Assembly: GCA_019637395.1 (NCBI GenBank)
Contig: JAHBVR010000036.1
Location: 1-16,045, forward strand
Source of the DNA: Vulcanimicrobiota bacterium
Lineage (GTDB): Bacteria; Vulcanimicrobiota; Xenobia; Xenobiales; JADMJV01
Reading direction: 5' to 3'
Length of the DNA stretch: 16,045 bases
The notes beneath the pieces were generated by a model. That model was not told where the DNA came from, searched no databases, and saw nothing but the letters and a program-made list of their open reading frames with translations. Made by a program: the position numbers and the translations under genes. Positions 1 through 6,522 of this stretch are shown in pieces (the first letter of the stretch is position 1; each line of letters starts with the position of its first letter).

Positions 1-57
1 AACGTTACCATTGACGGGATTATTGAATTGAAAAGGGGATACATAGGGAGAAGGCAT
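1..57 (-). CDS. 5' end of a leftward gene cut by the left window edge
   Basis: Only the first 19 codons are inside the window. Reading leftward from an ATG at 57-55, the frame stays open to the edge and starts MPSPYVSPFQFNNPVNGNV. The ATG is preceded by a perfect AAGGAG (complement of 66-71) eight bases upstream, one of the best ribosome binding sites in the window. A weak promoter-like pair lies further upstream at 95-122. The visible residues are rich in Pro, Asn and Phe, with no signal peptide or recognisable motif, so no function can be given. Nineteen codons can stay open by chance, so the support rests mainly on the ribosome binding site. Confidence 0.4.
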   Translation of the reverse strand, partial: MPSPYVSPFQFNNPVNGNV

Positions 58-94
58 AACTTAATCTCCTTGATTTGGGGTGGGCTAGAATATC

Positions 95-122
95 TTTATC
101 ATGGATGAGGCTATGGAGTCAA
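95..122 (-). promoter_or_regulatory. possible sigma70-type promoter for the left-edge gene
   Basis: On the minus strand a TTGACT (complement of 117-122, 5 of 6 to the -35 consensus) stands 16 bases before GATAAA (complement of 95-100, 4 of 6 to the -10 consensus). It would start a transcript about 30 bases before the ATG at 57, which leaves room for the AAGGAG site. The region is AT-rich, so chance matches are likely. Confidence 0.28.
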
Positions 123-315
123 CTGGCAATTGAGAGAATTAATGTATTTTAAATTTACACCACTAACCTTATCTCTCGTGGCATACGCCACGTAATATTC
201 CTGAAAATTCCTGCATGAATTTGCAAAACAAGAAAAGTCTGACCATGTGGCCAATTTTTTTTAGTCGCGTAGGAAAATTGCAGACCCTAAAAATTTCTCC
301 CGGACCACCTCACAG

Positions 316-387
316 CAGGCCTTCGTAGGACGGCCCTGGTGATAGTCTCTTACAGGCCTTTAACGATAGGCTCGGCTGGCGTCAGCC
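316..387 (+). promoter_or_regulatory. possible structured leader upstream of the peptidase gene
   Basis: CAGGCCTT occurs twice, at 316-323 and 353-360. Between them GGCCCTG (332-338) can pair, with one bulged C, with either CAGGCC, giving two mutually exclusive stems. A further hairpin GGCTG-GCGT-CAGCC follows at 374-387. None is followed by a U-tract, so they are not simple terminators. This is only a base-pairing observation; it could be chance in GC-rich sequence. Confidence 0.2.
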
Positions 388-507
388 TGGCGGGCGTTGG
401 CGATTATGCCGAATTGCTGCCGGAGAAGTAGTTTTCGGCTCCACCGCGAAACCACTGGGGTGGAAATTCAACCCAATCTTCCGGGTCAGATCTGGAAAGA
501 GCGCAAG

Positions 508-1728
508 ATGCCCAGGCTGGACGGCCAGAAGGTGGTCGACAGCTTCATCAGCGCCGCCACCATCTGGGCACCCTCCGGATTCGAAAAGCCGATGGCCGAG
601 AAGATGCTGGCCGACTTCCGCCAGATGAACCTGCCGGGCGTCACCGCCCAAACCGACGATGCCGGGCCGGTCGCCGGCAGCGAGGTGGGCAACGTCATCA
701 TCGACATCCCGGCCCACCCTGACGCTCCTAAAGATGCTAAGTCCATCGTGCTTTCCTGCCATTTGGACCGGGTGCCGGTGCGCGCCCCCGGCGTCCCCGA
801 GGACGAGCCGGTGGTCATCGAACAAGAAAAGGACGGCACTCTCCACAGCAAAGGTTTTCGCACCAACATAGCCGCCGACGATCGGGCCGGGTACACCGCC
901 ATCAAGGAGGGCATCCGGGCTATTCACCTGGGCGGCATTCCCCATGGGCGCATCAAGGTGATCGGTTTCGTTCGTGAAGAACCGGGCCTCTTCGGCGCAC
1001 GCGCGCTCGACCCCAAGCATCTGGAGGGCATGGATTACGGTTTCGAGCTCGACGGCGGCAAAGTGGGCAACGTCATCCGCAACAGCGCCGGCATCCAGCG
1101 CTTCAAGGCCACCATCACCGGCCAGTCGGCGCCGGCCATCCACGCTTCCAAAGGCAAAAGCGCGCTCAGCGCGGCCATGGCGGCCGGCATGCAAATCTCC
1201 AACCTGGAGTTGCAGCCCGGCCAAACCCTCAACCTCTCCAACATCCAATCCGGCCAGATCGGAGAGGACGGTGCCCCCATCACCAACCAGGTGCCCGATA
1301 GCGCTTTTCTGGCCGGTGAATTTCGGGCTCGCAACGCCGAAGACGAAGCAGCCATGCGCTCGCACGTGGAACAGACTTTCCAGGAAATTCAAGACCGTCA
1401 CGGCGTCCAGGTCCAGGCCGAGTACGACACCATCCAAGGCTTCCAACTGGCCGATCACTCGCCGGTGGTGAAACTGGCCGAAGTCGCCACCCAGGCTTCG
1501 GGCAGCAAGCCTAAAGTCATGGGCATGATGGGCGGCACCAACGCCAACTGCATGAATGCCAAGGGACTGCCCACCGTAGTGTTAGGCTCTGGAGCCTACC
1601 TGCAGCACACCGAGCGCGAATGGACCAGTCGCAACGAACTGATCCGGGCCACCCAGGTGGTCATGTCCGTGATCGCGGCCGCCGCCCATCCGGCTGTTAC
1701 CGCCGCCCTGCTCGCTCCAACTCAATGA
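508..1728 (+). CDS. M20-family metallopeptidase, peptidase T-like
   Basis: Predicted cytoplasmic zinc amino- or tripeptidase of 406 residues. All metal and catalytic positions of the PepT-like M20 group are visible: His85 and Asp87 in CHLDRVP, bridging Asp124 in AADDRAG, the Glu157-Glu158 pair in VREEPG, Asp182 in ELDGG, and His367 in QHTEREW. The middle part (about 196-300) has the form of the M20 dimerisation domain, and GGTNAN (342-347) near the end is typical of the PepT-like group. There is no signal peptide. I chose the ATG at 508 because GGAAAG stands nine bases before it and the match to the family begins there. The frame extends upstream to a TTG at 397 with unconvincing sequence. 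It ends eight bases from the convergent phosphoesterase gene. Substrate specificity cannot be read from the sequence; it could equally be called a PepT-like or M42-like aminopeptidase. Confidence 0.85.
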   Translation: MPRLDGQKVVDSFISAATIWAPSGFEKPMAEKMLADFRQMNLPGVTAQTDDAGPVAGSEVGNVIIDIPAHPDAPKDAKSIVLSCHLDRVPVRAPGVPEDEPVVIEQEKDGTLHSKGFRTNIAADDRAGYTAIKEGIRAIHLGGIPHGRIKVIGFVREEPGLFGARALDPKHLEGMDYGFELDGGKVGNVIRNSAGIQRFKATITGQSAPAIHASKGKSALSAAMAAGMQISNLELQPGQTLNLSNIQSGQIGEDGAPITNQVPDSAFLAGEFRARNAEDEAAMRSHVEQTFQEIQDRHGVQVQAEYDTIQGFQLADHSPVVKLAEVATQASGSKPKVMGMMGGTNANCMNAKGLPTVVLGSGAYLQHTEREWTSRNELIRATQVVMSVIAAAAHPAVTAALLAPTQ

Positions 1729-1736
1729 GCCGGCAG

Positions 1737-2360
1737 TTACCCAAATAGCCGCCACCAGGGTCGGCGCGGGACGACAACCGGTGCCTTTGGGACACGAAAG
1801 CGGTAGTCCAACATGGCCTTTTCCGTGTCATAGAGCAAACAAGTATCCGTAGTGGCGCCCACATTGACCAGATAGCGGCACTCGGAACGCAGCGGACAGG
1901 CGCCCTGAGCCCGGGTGAAACGGATGGTCCCGTCCGGCTCCAGACAATGAACCTGGCTCAGGTGGGTATGGCCGAAAAAGATCAGGCGTTGAGGAAAGTG
2001 AGCGAAAGCCCTGCGCGCATCGGCCTCGCTGTGAATATAGGGAAAGCGCAGGCCGTACTCATCCTGCTCAAAGTCGCTGTGCACCGCCAGCCAATCCTCC
2101 ACTTCCCGTGAGATCGGCCAGCCGGCCAGGAATTCTCGCTGCTCCGGCAAGAGCTCGCTCAACTCAAATTCCCAGAGATCATGGTTGCCGGGCACACAGA
2201 TGACAGCGCGCGCACGCAGCAACTCCAAACAGGCGCGCACCTCGCGACCACCGCAAAGATCGCCTAAACAATAGACTTGGTCGGCCCCGGCCAGGCTGTC
2301 CAGAGCCCAGCACAGACCATCGAGGTCGCCATGAACGTCGCTTAAGAATCCGTAGGTCAT
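1737..2360 (-). CDS. calcineurin-like metallophosphoesterase (YfcE/MJ0936-type)
   Basis: A 207-residue protein of the small two-metal phosphoesterase type, which hydrolyses phosphodiesters or phosphomonoesters. The five metal-binding blocks are in the right order: Asp8-x-His10 in SDVHGD, Asp34 in LGDLCGG, GNHD at 58-61, His94 in LAVHSD, and GHTH at 130-133. There is no signal peptide or membrane segment, and the C-terminal tail is basic and aromatic (PRRPWWRLFG). The frame extends upstream to 2432, but that would run through the promoter and start of the divergent gene. The ATG at 2360 places SDVHGD near the N-terminus as in the family. The SD before it is weak (ACGAGA). The substrate is unknown. 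Confidence 0.83.
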   Translation of the reverse strand: MTYGFLSDVHGDLDGLCWALDSLAGADQVYCLGDLCGGREVRACLELLRARAVICVPGNHDLWEFELSELLPEQREFLAGWPISREVEDWLAVHSDFEQDEYGLRFPYIHSEADARRAFAHFPQRLIFFGHTHLSQVHCLEPDGTIRFTRAQGACPLRSECRYLVNVGATTDTCLLYDTEKAMLDYRFRVPKAPVVVPRRPWWRLFG

Positions 2361-2418
2361 CGCATCTCGTTCATAAAAATTTAGAAAAAGCGTAACGGTG
2401 TTTAAGCCCAAAACAGGA

Positions 2419-2438
2419 TACAATGGTTGCACTGGAGG
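2419..2438 (+). promoter_or_regulatory. -10 box TACAAT and SD GGAGG for the octapeptide-repeat gene
   Basis: TACAAT (2419-2424) differs from the -10 consensus by one base; no good -35 is visible 16-18 bases upstream. GGAGG (2434-2438) lies ten bases before a GTG at 2449, and this decides the start of that gene. A very similar arrangement, ATACAATGG then TTG then CTGAAGGA, occurs at 5292-5314. Confidence 0.4.
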
Positions 2439-2448
2439 ATCTATCCCT

Positions 2449-2910
2449 GTGGCTTTTGGTGGAATTACGAACTTTAACGGCGCGGCCCTCGATCAGCAGC
2501 TTTTCGCGGTGGACCGGCGCATCGCGCAGTCGACATTACTCAACGGCAATCTGTTCGGCAGCCTGGGAAGTGCTCAGCAATCCAGCCTGGATGCGGTCTT
2601 CGGCGGCCTCGGTAGCCTGAACTTCGGCATCCCCGGCACCATCGGATTTCCCGCTCCCGGCCCGATCGGCTTCCAGGCGCCGGCCAGCATCGGCTTCCCA
2701 GCTCCCGCCGGCATCGGCTTTCCCGACCCGGGCCGCATTGGCTTCTCGGCTCCCTCCCCGCTTTCTCTGCAGATTCCCCAGACTATCGGCTTCGCCCAGA
2801 GTATGCTGGGCTCACTGGGAGCTCTTTCCAACGGCTGGGCTGGCCTGCTCGGCGGGTCCGGCTTCGGAGCTTTTGGCGGCGCCCCCCAGGGAGGCCGCTC
2901 CTGCCATTGA
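2449..2910 (+). CDS. small Gly/Phe/Pro-rich octapeptide-repeat protein
   Basis: I do not recognise this 153-residue protein. From the GTG start (GGAGG ten bases before) it has an N-terminal part rich in Gly, Asn, Ala and Leu. Five tandem octapeptides of the form IGFxAPxx follow, encoded at 2638-2757 (IGFPAPGP, IGFQAPAS, IGFPAPAG, IGFPDPGR, IGFSAPSP), then one degenerate unit and a last IGF. The tail is Gly/Ala/Leu-rich and ends in SCH. There is no signal peptide or membrane helix and almost no charge. Repeats of this sort are common in surface, matrix or elastin-like structural proteins, but that is inference. The codons of the repeats differ from unit to unit, so the peptide is conserved rather than a recent DNA expansion. 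A longer start at 2398 (GTG) is less likely because it overlaps the promoter. Confidence 0.6.
   Translation: MAFGGITNFNGAALDQQLFAVDRRIAQSTLLNGNLFGSLGSAQQSSLDAVFGGLGSLNFGIPGTIGFPAPGPIGFQAPASIGFPAPAGIGFPDPGRIGFSAPSPLSLQIPQTIGFAQSMLGSLGALSNGWAGLLGGSGFGAFGGAPQGGRSCH
2638..2781 (+). repeat. 24-bp in-frame tandem repeat, six units
   Basis: Six consecutive 24-base units inside the gene at 2449. The first five encode IGFxAPxx-type octapeptides and the sixth (2758-2781) is degenerate, encoding PLSLQIPQ; a further IGF follows. The third codon positions vary between units. Confidence 0.75.
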
Positions 2911-2924
2911 AATAGCCGTGCGTC

Positions 2925-3602
2925 ATGAAACGCACACTGCTTTTTCTACTGCTGACCGTATCTCTGGCCACCGCCCGCGACAACTCGATTCTGGGCTGCA
3001 CCCAGAACCTTAAGGGCATCGCCACCGGTCTGGAAATGTACGCCAGCGACCACTCCGGCCGCTATCCCGCTTCGCTGCAAGAACTGGTGCCCAAATATTT
3101 GCAGTCGATCCCCGCCTGTCCGGCCGCCCGGCGGGACACTTACTCGGCCAGTTGGCGCGTGGCCGGAGGAGAAGGCTTTTACATGTGCTGCGCCGGCAAT
3201 AACCACGCGGATTTCGGTCTCAAAGCCAATGAGCCGACCTGCAGCGCTCGCCATTACCTGGGCCCGGCCTCCATGCTGCCGCGCCTGCACCATCTGGAAG
3301 ACGAGAAGCAAGGCTCAAAGCCGGTGGCGCGCTGCCTGCAGAACCTGAAGAACCTGGCCACCGCGCTGGAAATGTACGCCGCCGACCACGGCGGCCGCTA
3401 CCCGGAAACCCTGAAGCAGTTGCAACAGGCGCAGTACCTGCGGGATATGCCGCTGTGTCTGGACAAGGATGCTTATAGCTACCAGGTGAAAACCCGGCCT
3501 GACTGGTATCTGCTCCACTGCCACGGGCGCAACCATGTCAAGGACGGCAGCCCGGCCAACTTTCCCAGCTACGACTCCGAGAAAGGCTTGCATCGCGAAT
3601 GA
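2925..3602 (+). CDS. secreted protein with two tandem pilin-head-like domains
   Basis: A 225-residue exported protein. Residues 1-17 form a Sec signal peptide (MKRTLLFLLLTVSLATA). Two homologous units follow, starting at Cys25 and Cys137. Each has the pattern C-x-QNLK-x2-AT-x-LEMYA-x-DH-x-GRYP, then a Leu-rich segment, YL, a Pro-Cys dipeptide region, and later an aromatic-Cys-Gly-Asn-His segment. The LEMY-x-D-x-GRYP part is what follows the hydrophobic helix in type IV pilins and GspG pseudopilins, yet here the prepilin leader and helix are missing. Conserved cysteines in each unit suggest disulfides. The gene lies 14 bases after the octapeptide-repeat gene and overlaps the VOC gene by ATGA, so the three are probably co-transcribed. 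Exact role unknown; a periplasmic or surface binding protein is possible. Confidence 0.7.
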   Translation: MKRTLLFLLLTVSLATARDNSILGCTQNLKGIATGLEMYASDHSGRYPASLQELVPKYLQSIPACPAARRDTYSASWRVAGGEGFYMCCAGNNHADFGLKANEPTCSARHYLGPASMLPRLHHLEDEKQGSKPVARCLQNLKNLATALEMYAADHGGRYPETLKQLQQAQYLRDMPLCLDKDAYSYQVKTRPDWYLLHCHGRNHVKDGSPANFPSYDSEKGLHRE

Positions 3603-3994
3603 TCGACCACATGGGGCTCCAGGTAAGCGACCTGGCCAAAAGCAAAAGCTTCTACCAACAGGCTCTGGCACCGCTGGGCTATACCTTGCTGATGGAATTG
3701 AGCAAAGAGCAGACCGGCGGATTTGCAGGAGCCGGTTTCGGCGTAGCCCCCAAGCCCGACTTCTGGATCGGTGAGGGCACTCCCAACCAGCCGCCCATTC
3801 ACGTGGCTTTCCGGGCCGATGACCAGGCCACCGTGGATGCTTTCTATCAGGCGGCCCTGGCCGCCGGAGGCAGCGATAACGGCGCCCCCGGCCTACGTCC
3901 CCACTACCACCCCAACTACTATGGCGCTTTCGTGCTGGATCCCGATGGCCACAATATCGAAGCCGTCTTCCACGGGTCTACTTCAACTGGCTGA
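3599..3994 (+). CDS. VOC-fold protein (glyoxalase/bleomycin-resistance superfamily)
   Basis: A 131-residue single-domain protein of the vicinal-oxygen-chelate superfamily, probably acting as a dimer in the cytoplasm. The two beta-alpha-beta-beta-beta modules can be seen. The first opens with IDHMGLQVSDLAKSKSFYQQAL and the second with PPIHVAFRADDQATVDAFYQAAL, ending in VLDPDGHNIEAVFH. Candidate metal ligands are His4, His68 and the Glu in HNIEAV, as in glyoxalase-like members. The substrate cannot be inferred. Its ATG overlaps the upstream stop (ATGA), indicating translational coupling to the pilin-head gene. Its last 17 bases overlap the end of the convergent coiled-coil gene. Confidence 0.85.
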   Translation: MIDHMGLQVSDLAKSKSFYQQALAPLGYTLLMELSKEQTGGFAGAGFGVAPKPDFWIGEGTPNQPPIHVAFRADDQATVDAFYQAALAAGGSDNGAPGLRPHYHPNYYGAFVLDPDGHNIEAVFHGSTSTG

Positions 3995-5147
3995 CGCCCG
4001 CCAGGCTGACGTCGGTTAAATCCTCCAACTGCAGGTTGAGACGCACGTCGGTAATAACGGCTTCGAAGCCTCCTCGCCGGGCCTGTTCACCCACCACGCG
4101 GGAGATGCCGCCGCTCAGTCGAGCGTAAACGGCCTCGCGGCGACGCTTTACCTCACGGATCAGCTCGGGCAATTGGCGCAGTCGGGCTCGCTGCTTCGGC
4201 TCCAGGAACGCCTCCGGCCAGATCTCCCCAGCCCGTTCATGGCCGCCCCGCAAGCCGCTCAACTGCTCTTGAAAGCGGCTGCGCGCGCGAGCCTCGAGAT
4301 GGCCTACCACTTCGATCAGTTGAGCCTGGCGCTGCTGCTGCAGGCCCAGTAACGCGTGGCGAAGGGCCGACAGGTCGGGCGCCGGGGCCGGCATCTCTTT
4401 GCGCAACGCCTGCTCATAGTCGCGCACCTCGATGGCCAATTGCCCCTCTTCGATGGACGTGTAGTCACGCATTTCCGTCTCGACCAACTGGCGGCGGGCG
4501 GTTACCCGCCTGTCGATTTCATCGGAGATGGCGGCCAGGCGAAGGCGGGCCGCCTCATCGTCGCGCAACTGCAGGTTGACCTGCAAATCCACCTTCTCGG
4601 CCTGAAACTGGCGAGCCAGATCGTCTTCGAGGCGAGCCACCTCCTCCGCCAGTTGGAGCCCGCGAGCTTGCAAGCGCTCGCTCACTTTCTTTTGTTTCTC
4701 GAGGCGGAAGCGGGTCACGGCGGCGGCCGCCAGCGCCCGCAAATCCTGCTCGGGCACTTGCGCGGCTTGCATTTCTCGCTGGAAGCGTTGCCGAACCGCT
4801 TTCATCTCCCGCTCCGTTTGCGCCGCAAACTCCCGGGTGGCTTGTTCTACCTGAGCCTGCATGGCCGACTGCTCGATCATCCAGAGCTTTTGGGCCTCCT
4901 GTTCCTGAAAGAGGCGCTCGCAGCGAACCCGGGCCTGAGATAGAAGGTCCGCTCGCTCTGAGTGCAGCTGGCTCAGTCGCCAGTCCAATTGTTCTAGTTG
5001 ACTATAACTCCCATGACACCTCCAGAGGCGCTCCCGCTCCACCAGAGCCAGTTGACCGCGTAGACCGTCGGACTTGGCATTGGGCCAGCCCAGGCAAGCC
5101 AACAGACCGACTAAAGACAGGCAAAGAAGCGGCTTTCTCAGGCGCAT
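3978..5147 (-). CDS. exported long coiled-coil protein with OmpH/Skp-like C-terminus
   Basis: A 389-residue protein. The first 25 residues are a signal peptide (RLRKPLLCLSLVGLLACLG); LLAC could also serve as a poor lipobox, making it a lipoprotein. Residues about 30-345 are charged and rich in Arg, Gln, Glu, Leu and Ala, with long heptad-like stretches and only a few prolines, so they should form extended coiled coils. The C-terminal 35 residues (GGFEAVITDVRLN... then DLTDVSLAGV) resemble the end of OmpH/Skp chaperones, which hold unfolded outer-membrane proteins in the periplasm. The match is partial and Skp is usually only about 160 residues, so a structural envelope protein is an alternative. 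The ATG at 5147 has GGAGG five bases upstream; a TTG at 5159 in the same frame lies within that SD region and is rejected. Confidence 0.75.
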   Translation of the reverse strand: MRLRKPLLCLSLVGLLACLGWPNAKSDGLRGQLALVERERLWRCHGSYSQLEQLDWRLSQLHSERADLLSQARVRCERLFQEQEAQKLWMIEQSAMQAQVEQATREFAAQTEREMKAVRQRFQREMQAAQVPEQDLRALAAAAVTRFRLEKQKKVSERLQARGLQLAEEVARLEDDLARQFQAEKVDLQVNLQLRDDEAARLRLAAISDEIDRRVTARRQLVETEMRDYTSIEEGQLAIEVRDYEQALRKEMPAPAPDLSALRHALLGLQQQRQAQLIEVVGHLEARARSRFQEQLSGLRGGHERAGEIWPEAFLEPKQRARLRQLPELIREVKRRREAVYARLSGGISRVVGEQARRGGFEAVITDVRLNLQLEDLTDVSLAGVSQLK

Positions 5148-5351
5148 GGGAACCTCCAAAAAAGGGATACCTTTGGCGTTCCGGTCACGCAGGCGGCCTC
5201 CTGCACTCCTTCATTACATAGAACACGATGCACATATTGTCTCGGTATAGTAGTAATTTGCTAGGCGCCATGGAGTAGTTAAGAGTGGGTAATACAATGG
5301 GTTGAGCTGAAGGAGTCGACCCCGGAAAATGCAACTATAACACCTCATAAT
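5148..5351. promoter_or_regulatory. divergent intergenic region between the coiled-coil gene and the pilus operon
   Basis: This 204-base gap separates leftward and rightward genes and must hold promoters for both. Leftward, TGTAAT (complement of 5213-5218) has GAGACA 19 bases before it, a weak pair. The leader then carries an inverted repeat GCAGG-CGGCCT-CCTGC (5189-5204). Rightward, TACAAT (5293-5298) is followed by AAGGAG (5310-5315), but the next ATG (5329) meets a stop after three codons. A second -10-like TATAAC (5336-5341) would start transcription close to the ATG at 5352. No terminator was seen. Confidence 0.35.
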
Positions 5352-5502
5352 ATGGCAGCGCCCTTTCTACCTCGACGTCCCGTCCCCAGCGCTGGTAAGT
5401 CCGTCTCTATCCGCGTCTCGGCCAAACAGATGACCCTGCTACTGGCGTCAGTCTCCCGAAGAAACGAATCGGACTCGACGCATCCGCGTCTCGGCCAAAC
5501 AG
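5352..5502 (+). pseudogene. out-of-frame N-terminal segment of the type II secretion F gene
   Basis: From an ATG at 5352 the frame encodes MAAPFLPRRPVPSAGKSVS and then IRVSAKQMTLLL. The last part is what normally stands just before the LATMLEAGVPL block of GspF/PilC proteins. The frame is then lost because of a 37-bp direct repeat whose copies are 73 bases apart, not a multiple of three. If one repeat unit were removed, this segment would join the F gene in frame and give a 365-residue protein. No SD precedes 5352; a leaderless start from TATAAC (5336-5341) is possible. It may be a decayed 5' end, an OFF state of a switch, or an assembly error. Confidence 0.5.
5409..5445 (+). repeat. 37-bp direct repeat, copy 1
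   Basis: This copy is identical over 37 bases to 5482-5518 (begins ATCCGCGTCTCGG, ends CTGCTACTGG). Copy 1 is read in the frame of the ATG at 5352 as IRVSAKQMTLLL. The 36 bases between the copies (5446-5481) do not recur on either flank, so this is not a simple perfect tandem duplication. Confidence 0.9.
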
Positions 5503-5518
5503 ATGACCCTGCTACTGG
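5482..5518 (+). repeat. 37-bp direct repeat, copy 2
   Basis: Second copy of the repeat at 5409-5445, offset by 73 bases. It contains the ATG at 5503 that opens the F gene as it stands, and continues into LLLGSFATMLEAG. Confidence 0.9.
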
Positions 5519-6522
5519 GCTCGTTTGCCACCATGCTGGAAGCCGGAGTGCCACTTTATCGCGCCTTGCACCACCTCGGCCAGAACTCCAGCGATCCCCA
5601 GGCCGGCATGCTCTGCCAGGCCCTGGTATATGATATCGGAAATGGCAAACCACTCAGCAAGGCCGCCGCACGCCATCCCAAAGCTTTTACTTCCATGCAG
5701 ATCGGTCTCATGCGCGTGGGTGAAACGGCCGGCTGCCTGGACGAAGTGCTGAAGCGTCTGGTGGGATTCGAAGAAAAGGCCCAGGCCAATGAACTCAAGA
5801 TCCGATCCGCCCTGACCTATCCGGCCATTTTGCTGATGGTCTGCCTGCTGGCCATCGCGCTGGCTCCCCCGCTCTTGCTGGAGCCGCATTTCGCCCTGAT
5901 CCGCGATCTCAAGGTGGAAATACCCTGGCCCACCGCCGTGCTCATGGCCTTTTCCGCCTGGATGCGCTCGCCCTGGCCCTACCTGGCCCTGCTGGGAGTG
6001 GCCTGGGCCTTCGTTCGCTTCGCTCTGCCGTGGCTGCGCCGGCGCGACGTCCAACTGGCCATGACGCGGCGGGCGCTACGCACTCCCAAACTTCGGGACC
6101 TGGTGCGGGGCGTGCTGACCACTCGCTTCGCCCGGGCTCTGGCCTTGCAGTTGGAGGCCGGCGTGCCCATCCAACAGGCCCTTCATCTGGCCGGCCGGGT
6201 GACCGGCAACCCGCTCCTGGAAGAAGTCAGCGATCACCTGGTCAAGGCCATGCTCAATGGCCGTTCCCTCTCTAGAGCTTTGCGCTCCAGTCAGTTCTTC
6301 AGTTCCATGTTCATCTCGGTGGTGGCCGTGGGCGAGGAAACGGGCGACGTTTCCAAACTGGTGGACTGGCTGGCCGACCTGGGAGAGACCCAGGTGGACC
6401 ACGCGCTGGAAACGGTGGCAGCTATGATCGAACCGTTCGTGATGGCCGGAATCGGCATTCTGGTGGGAGCCATGGTGCTGGCCACCTTACTTCCCCTCTC
6501 GAAAGCGCTGGACTCCATCTGA
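5503..6522 (+). CDS. type II secretion system F / PilC-family inner-membrane platform protein
   Basis: The GspF/PilC family forms the polytopic inner-membrane platform of type II secretion systems and type IV pili, joining the assembly ATPase to pilin polymerisation. The 339 residues contain two T2SF repeats (about 1-124 and 204-326). Each starts with the family signature: ATMLEAGVPLYRAL at 9-22 and ALQLEAGVPIQQAL at 214-227. Each later has a VGE block: GLMRVGETAG at 68-77 and VVAVGEETGD at 273-282. Three membrane segments lie near 105-127, 155-178 and 309-333. The ATG at 5503 has no SD and begins inside the first domain, cutting a few conserved residues (VSAKQ) that are encoded just upstream in both repeat copies. 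The gene is therefore probably truncated or out of frame at its 5' end. It overlaps the next gene as TGATG. No ATPase gene is adjacent. Confidence 0.85.
   Translation: MTLLLGSFATMLEAGVPLYRALHHLGQNSSDPQAGMLCQALVYDIGNGKPLSKAAARHPKAFTSMQIGLMRVGETAGCLDEVLKRLVGFEEKAQANELKIRSALTYPAILLMVCLLAIALAPPLLLEPHFALIRDLKVEIPWPTAVLMAFSAWMRSPWPYLALLGVAWAFVRFALPWLRRRDVQLAMTRRALRTPKLRDLVRGVLTTRFARALALQLEAGVPIQQALHLAGRVTGNPLLEEVSDHLVKAMLNGRSLSRALRSSQFFSSMFISVVAVGEETGDVSKLVDWLADLGETQVDHALETVAAMIEPFVMAGIGILVGAMVLATLLPLSKALDSI

Larger units (their letters stand above)
58..507. other. 450-base stretch without a convincing gene
   Basis: Positions 58 to about 300 are clearly AT-rich, unlike the rest of the window; from about 300 on the base composition returns to that of the coding regions. 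It contains an inverted repeat CGTGGC-ATAC-GCCACG at 177-192, a run of eight T at 254-261 following TGTGGCCAA, and the structured block at 316-387. A coding frame runs from a TTG at 397 into the peptidase gene, but residues encoded before 508 look random and no SD precedes the TTG or the ATG at 406. The stretch separates a leftward from a rightward gene and so probably holds divergent promoters. Confidence 0.5.

Noticed and set aside
177-192. Inverted repeat CGTGGC-ATAC-GCCACG as terminator or recombination site
   Set aside because: No T-run follows on either strand and no second copy or recombinase is present; at most an operator-like palindrome.
215-328. Possible 37-residue small ORF in the AT-rich stretch (ATG 215, TAG 326)
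   Set aside because: No SD, random-looking composition, crosses the AT-rich/GC-rich boundary.
397-507. N-terminal extension of the peptidase from TTG 397
   Set aside because: The extension is not peptidase-like, there is no SD at 397 or 406, while GGAAAG precedes the ATG at 508.
382-1458. Long open frame (358 codons) on the minus strand over the peptidase gene
   Set aside because: It lies antisense to a gene with all M20 motifs; its composition (Gly, Val, His, Asp, Ala-rich) is typical of the reverse strand of a GC-rich gene and shows no motif.
2361-2432. N-terminal extension of the phosphoesterase to 2432
   Set aside because: It would push the SDVHGD motif inward and run through the promoter of the divergent gene.
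4356-4943. Open frame of 195 codons on the plus strand inside the coiled-coil gene
   Set aside because: Leu/His/Gln-rich reverse image of the coiled-coil coding sequence, not a membrane protein.
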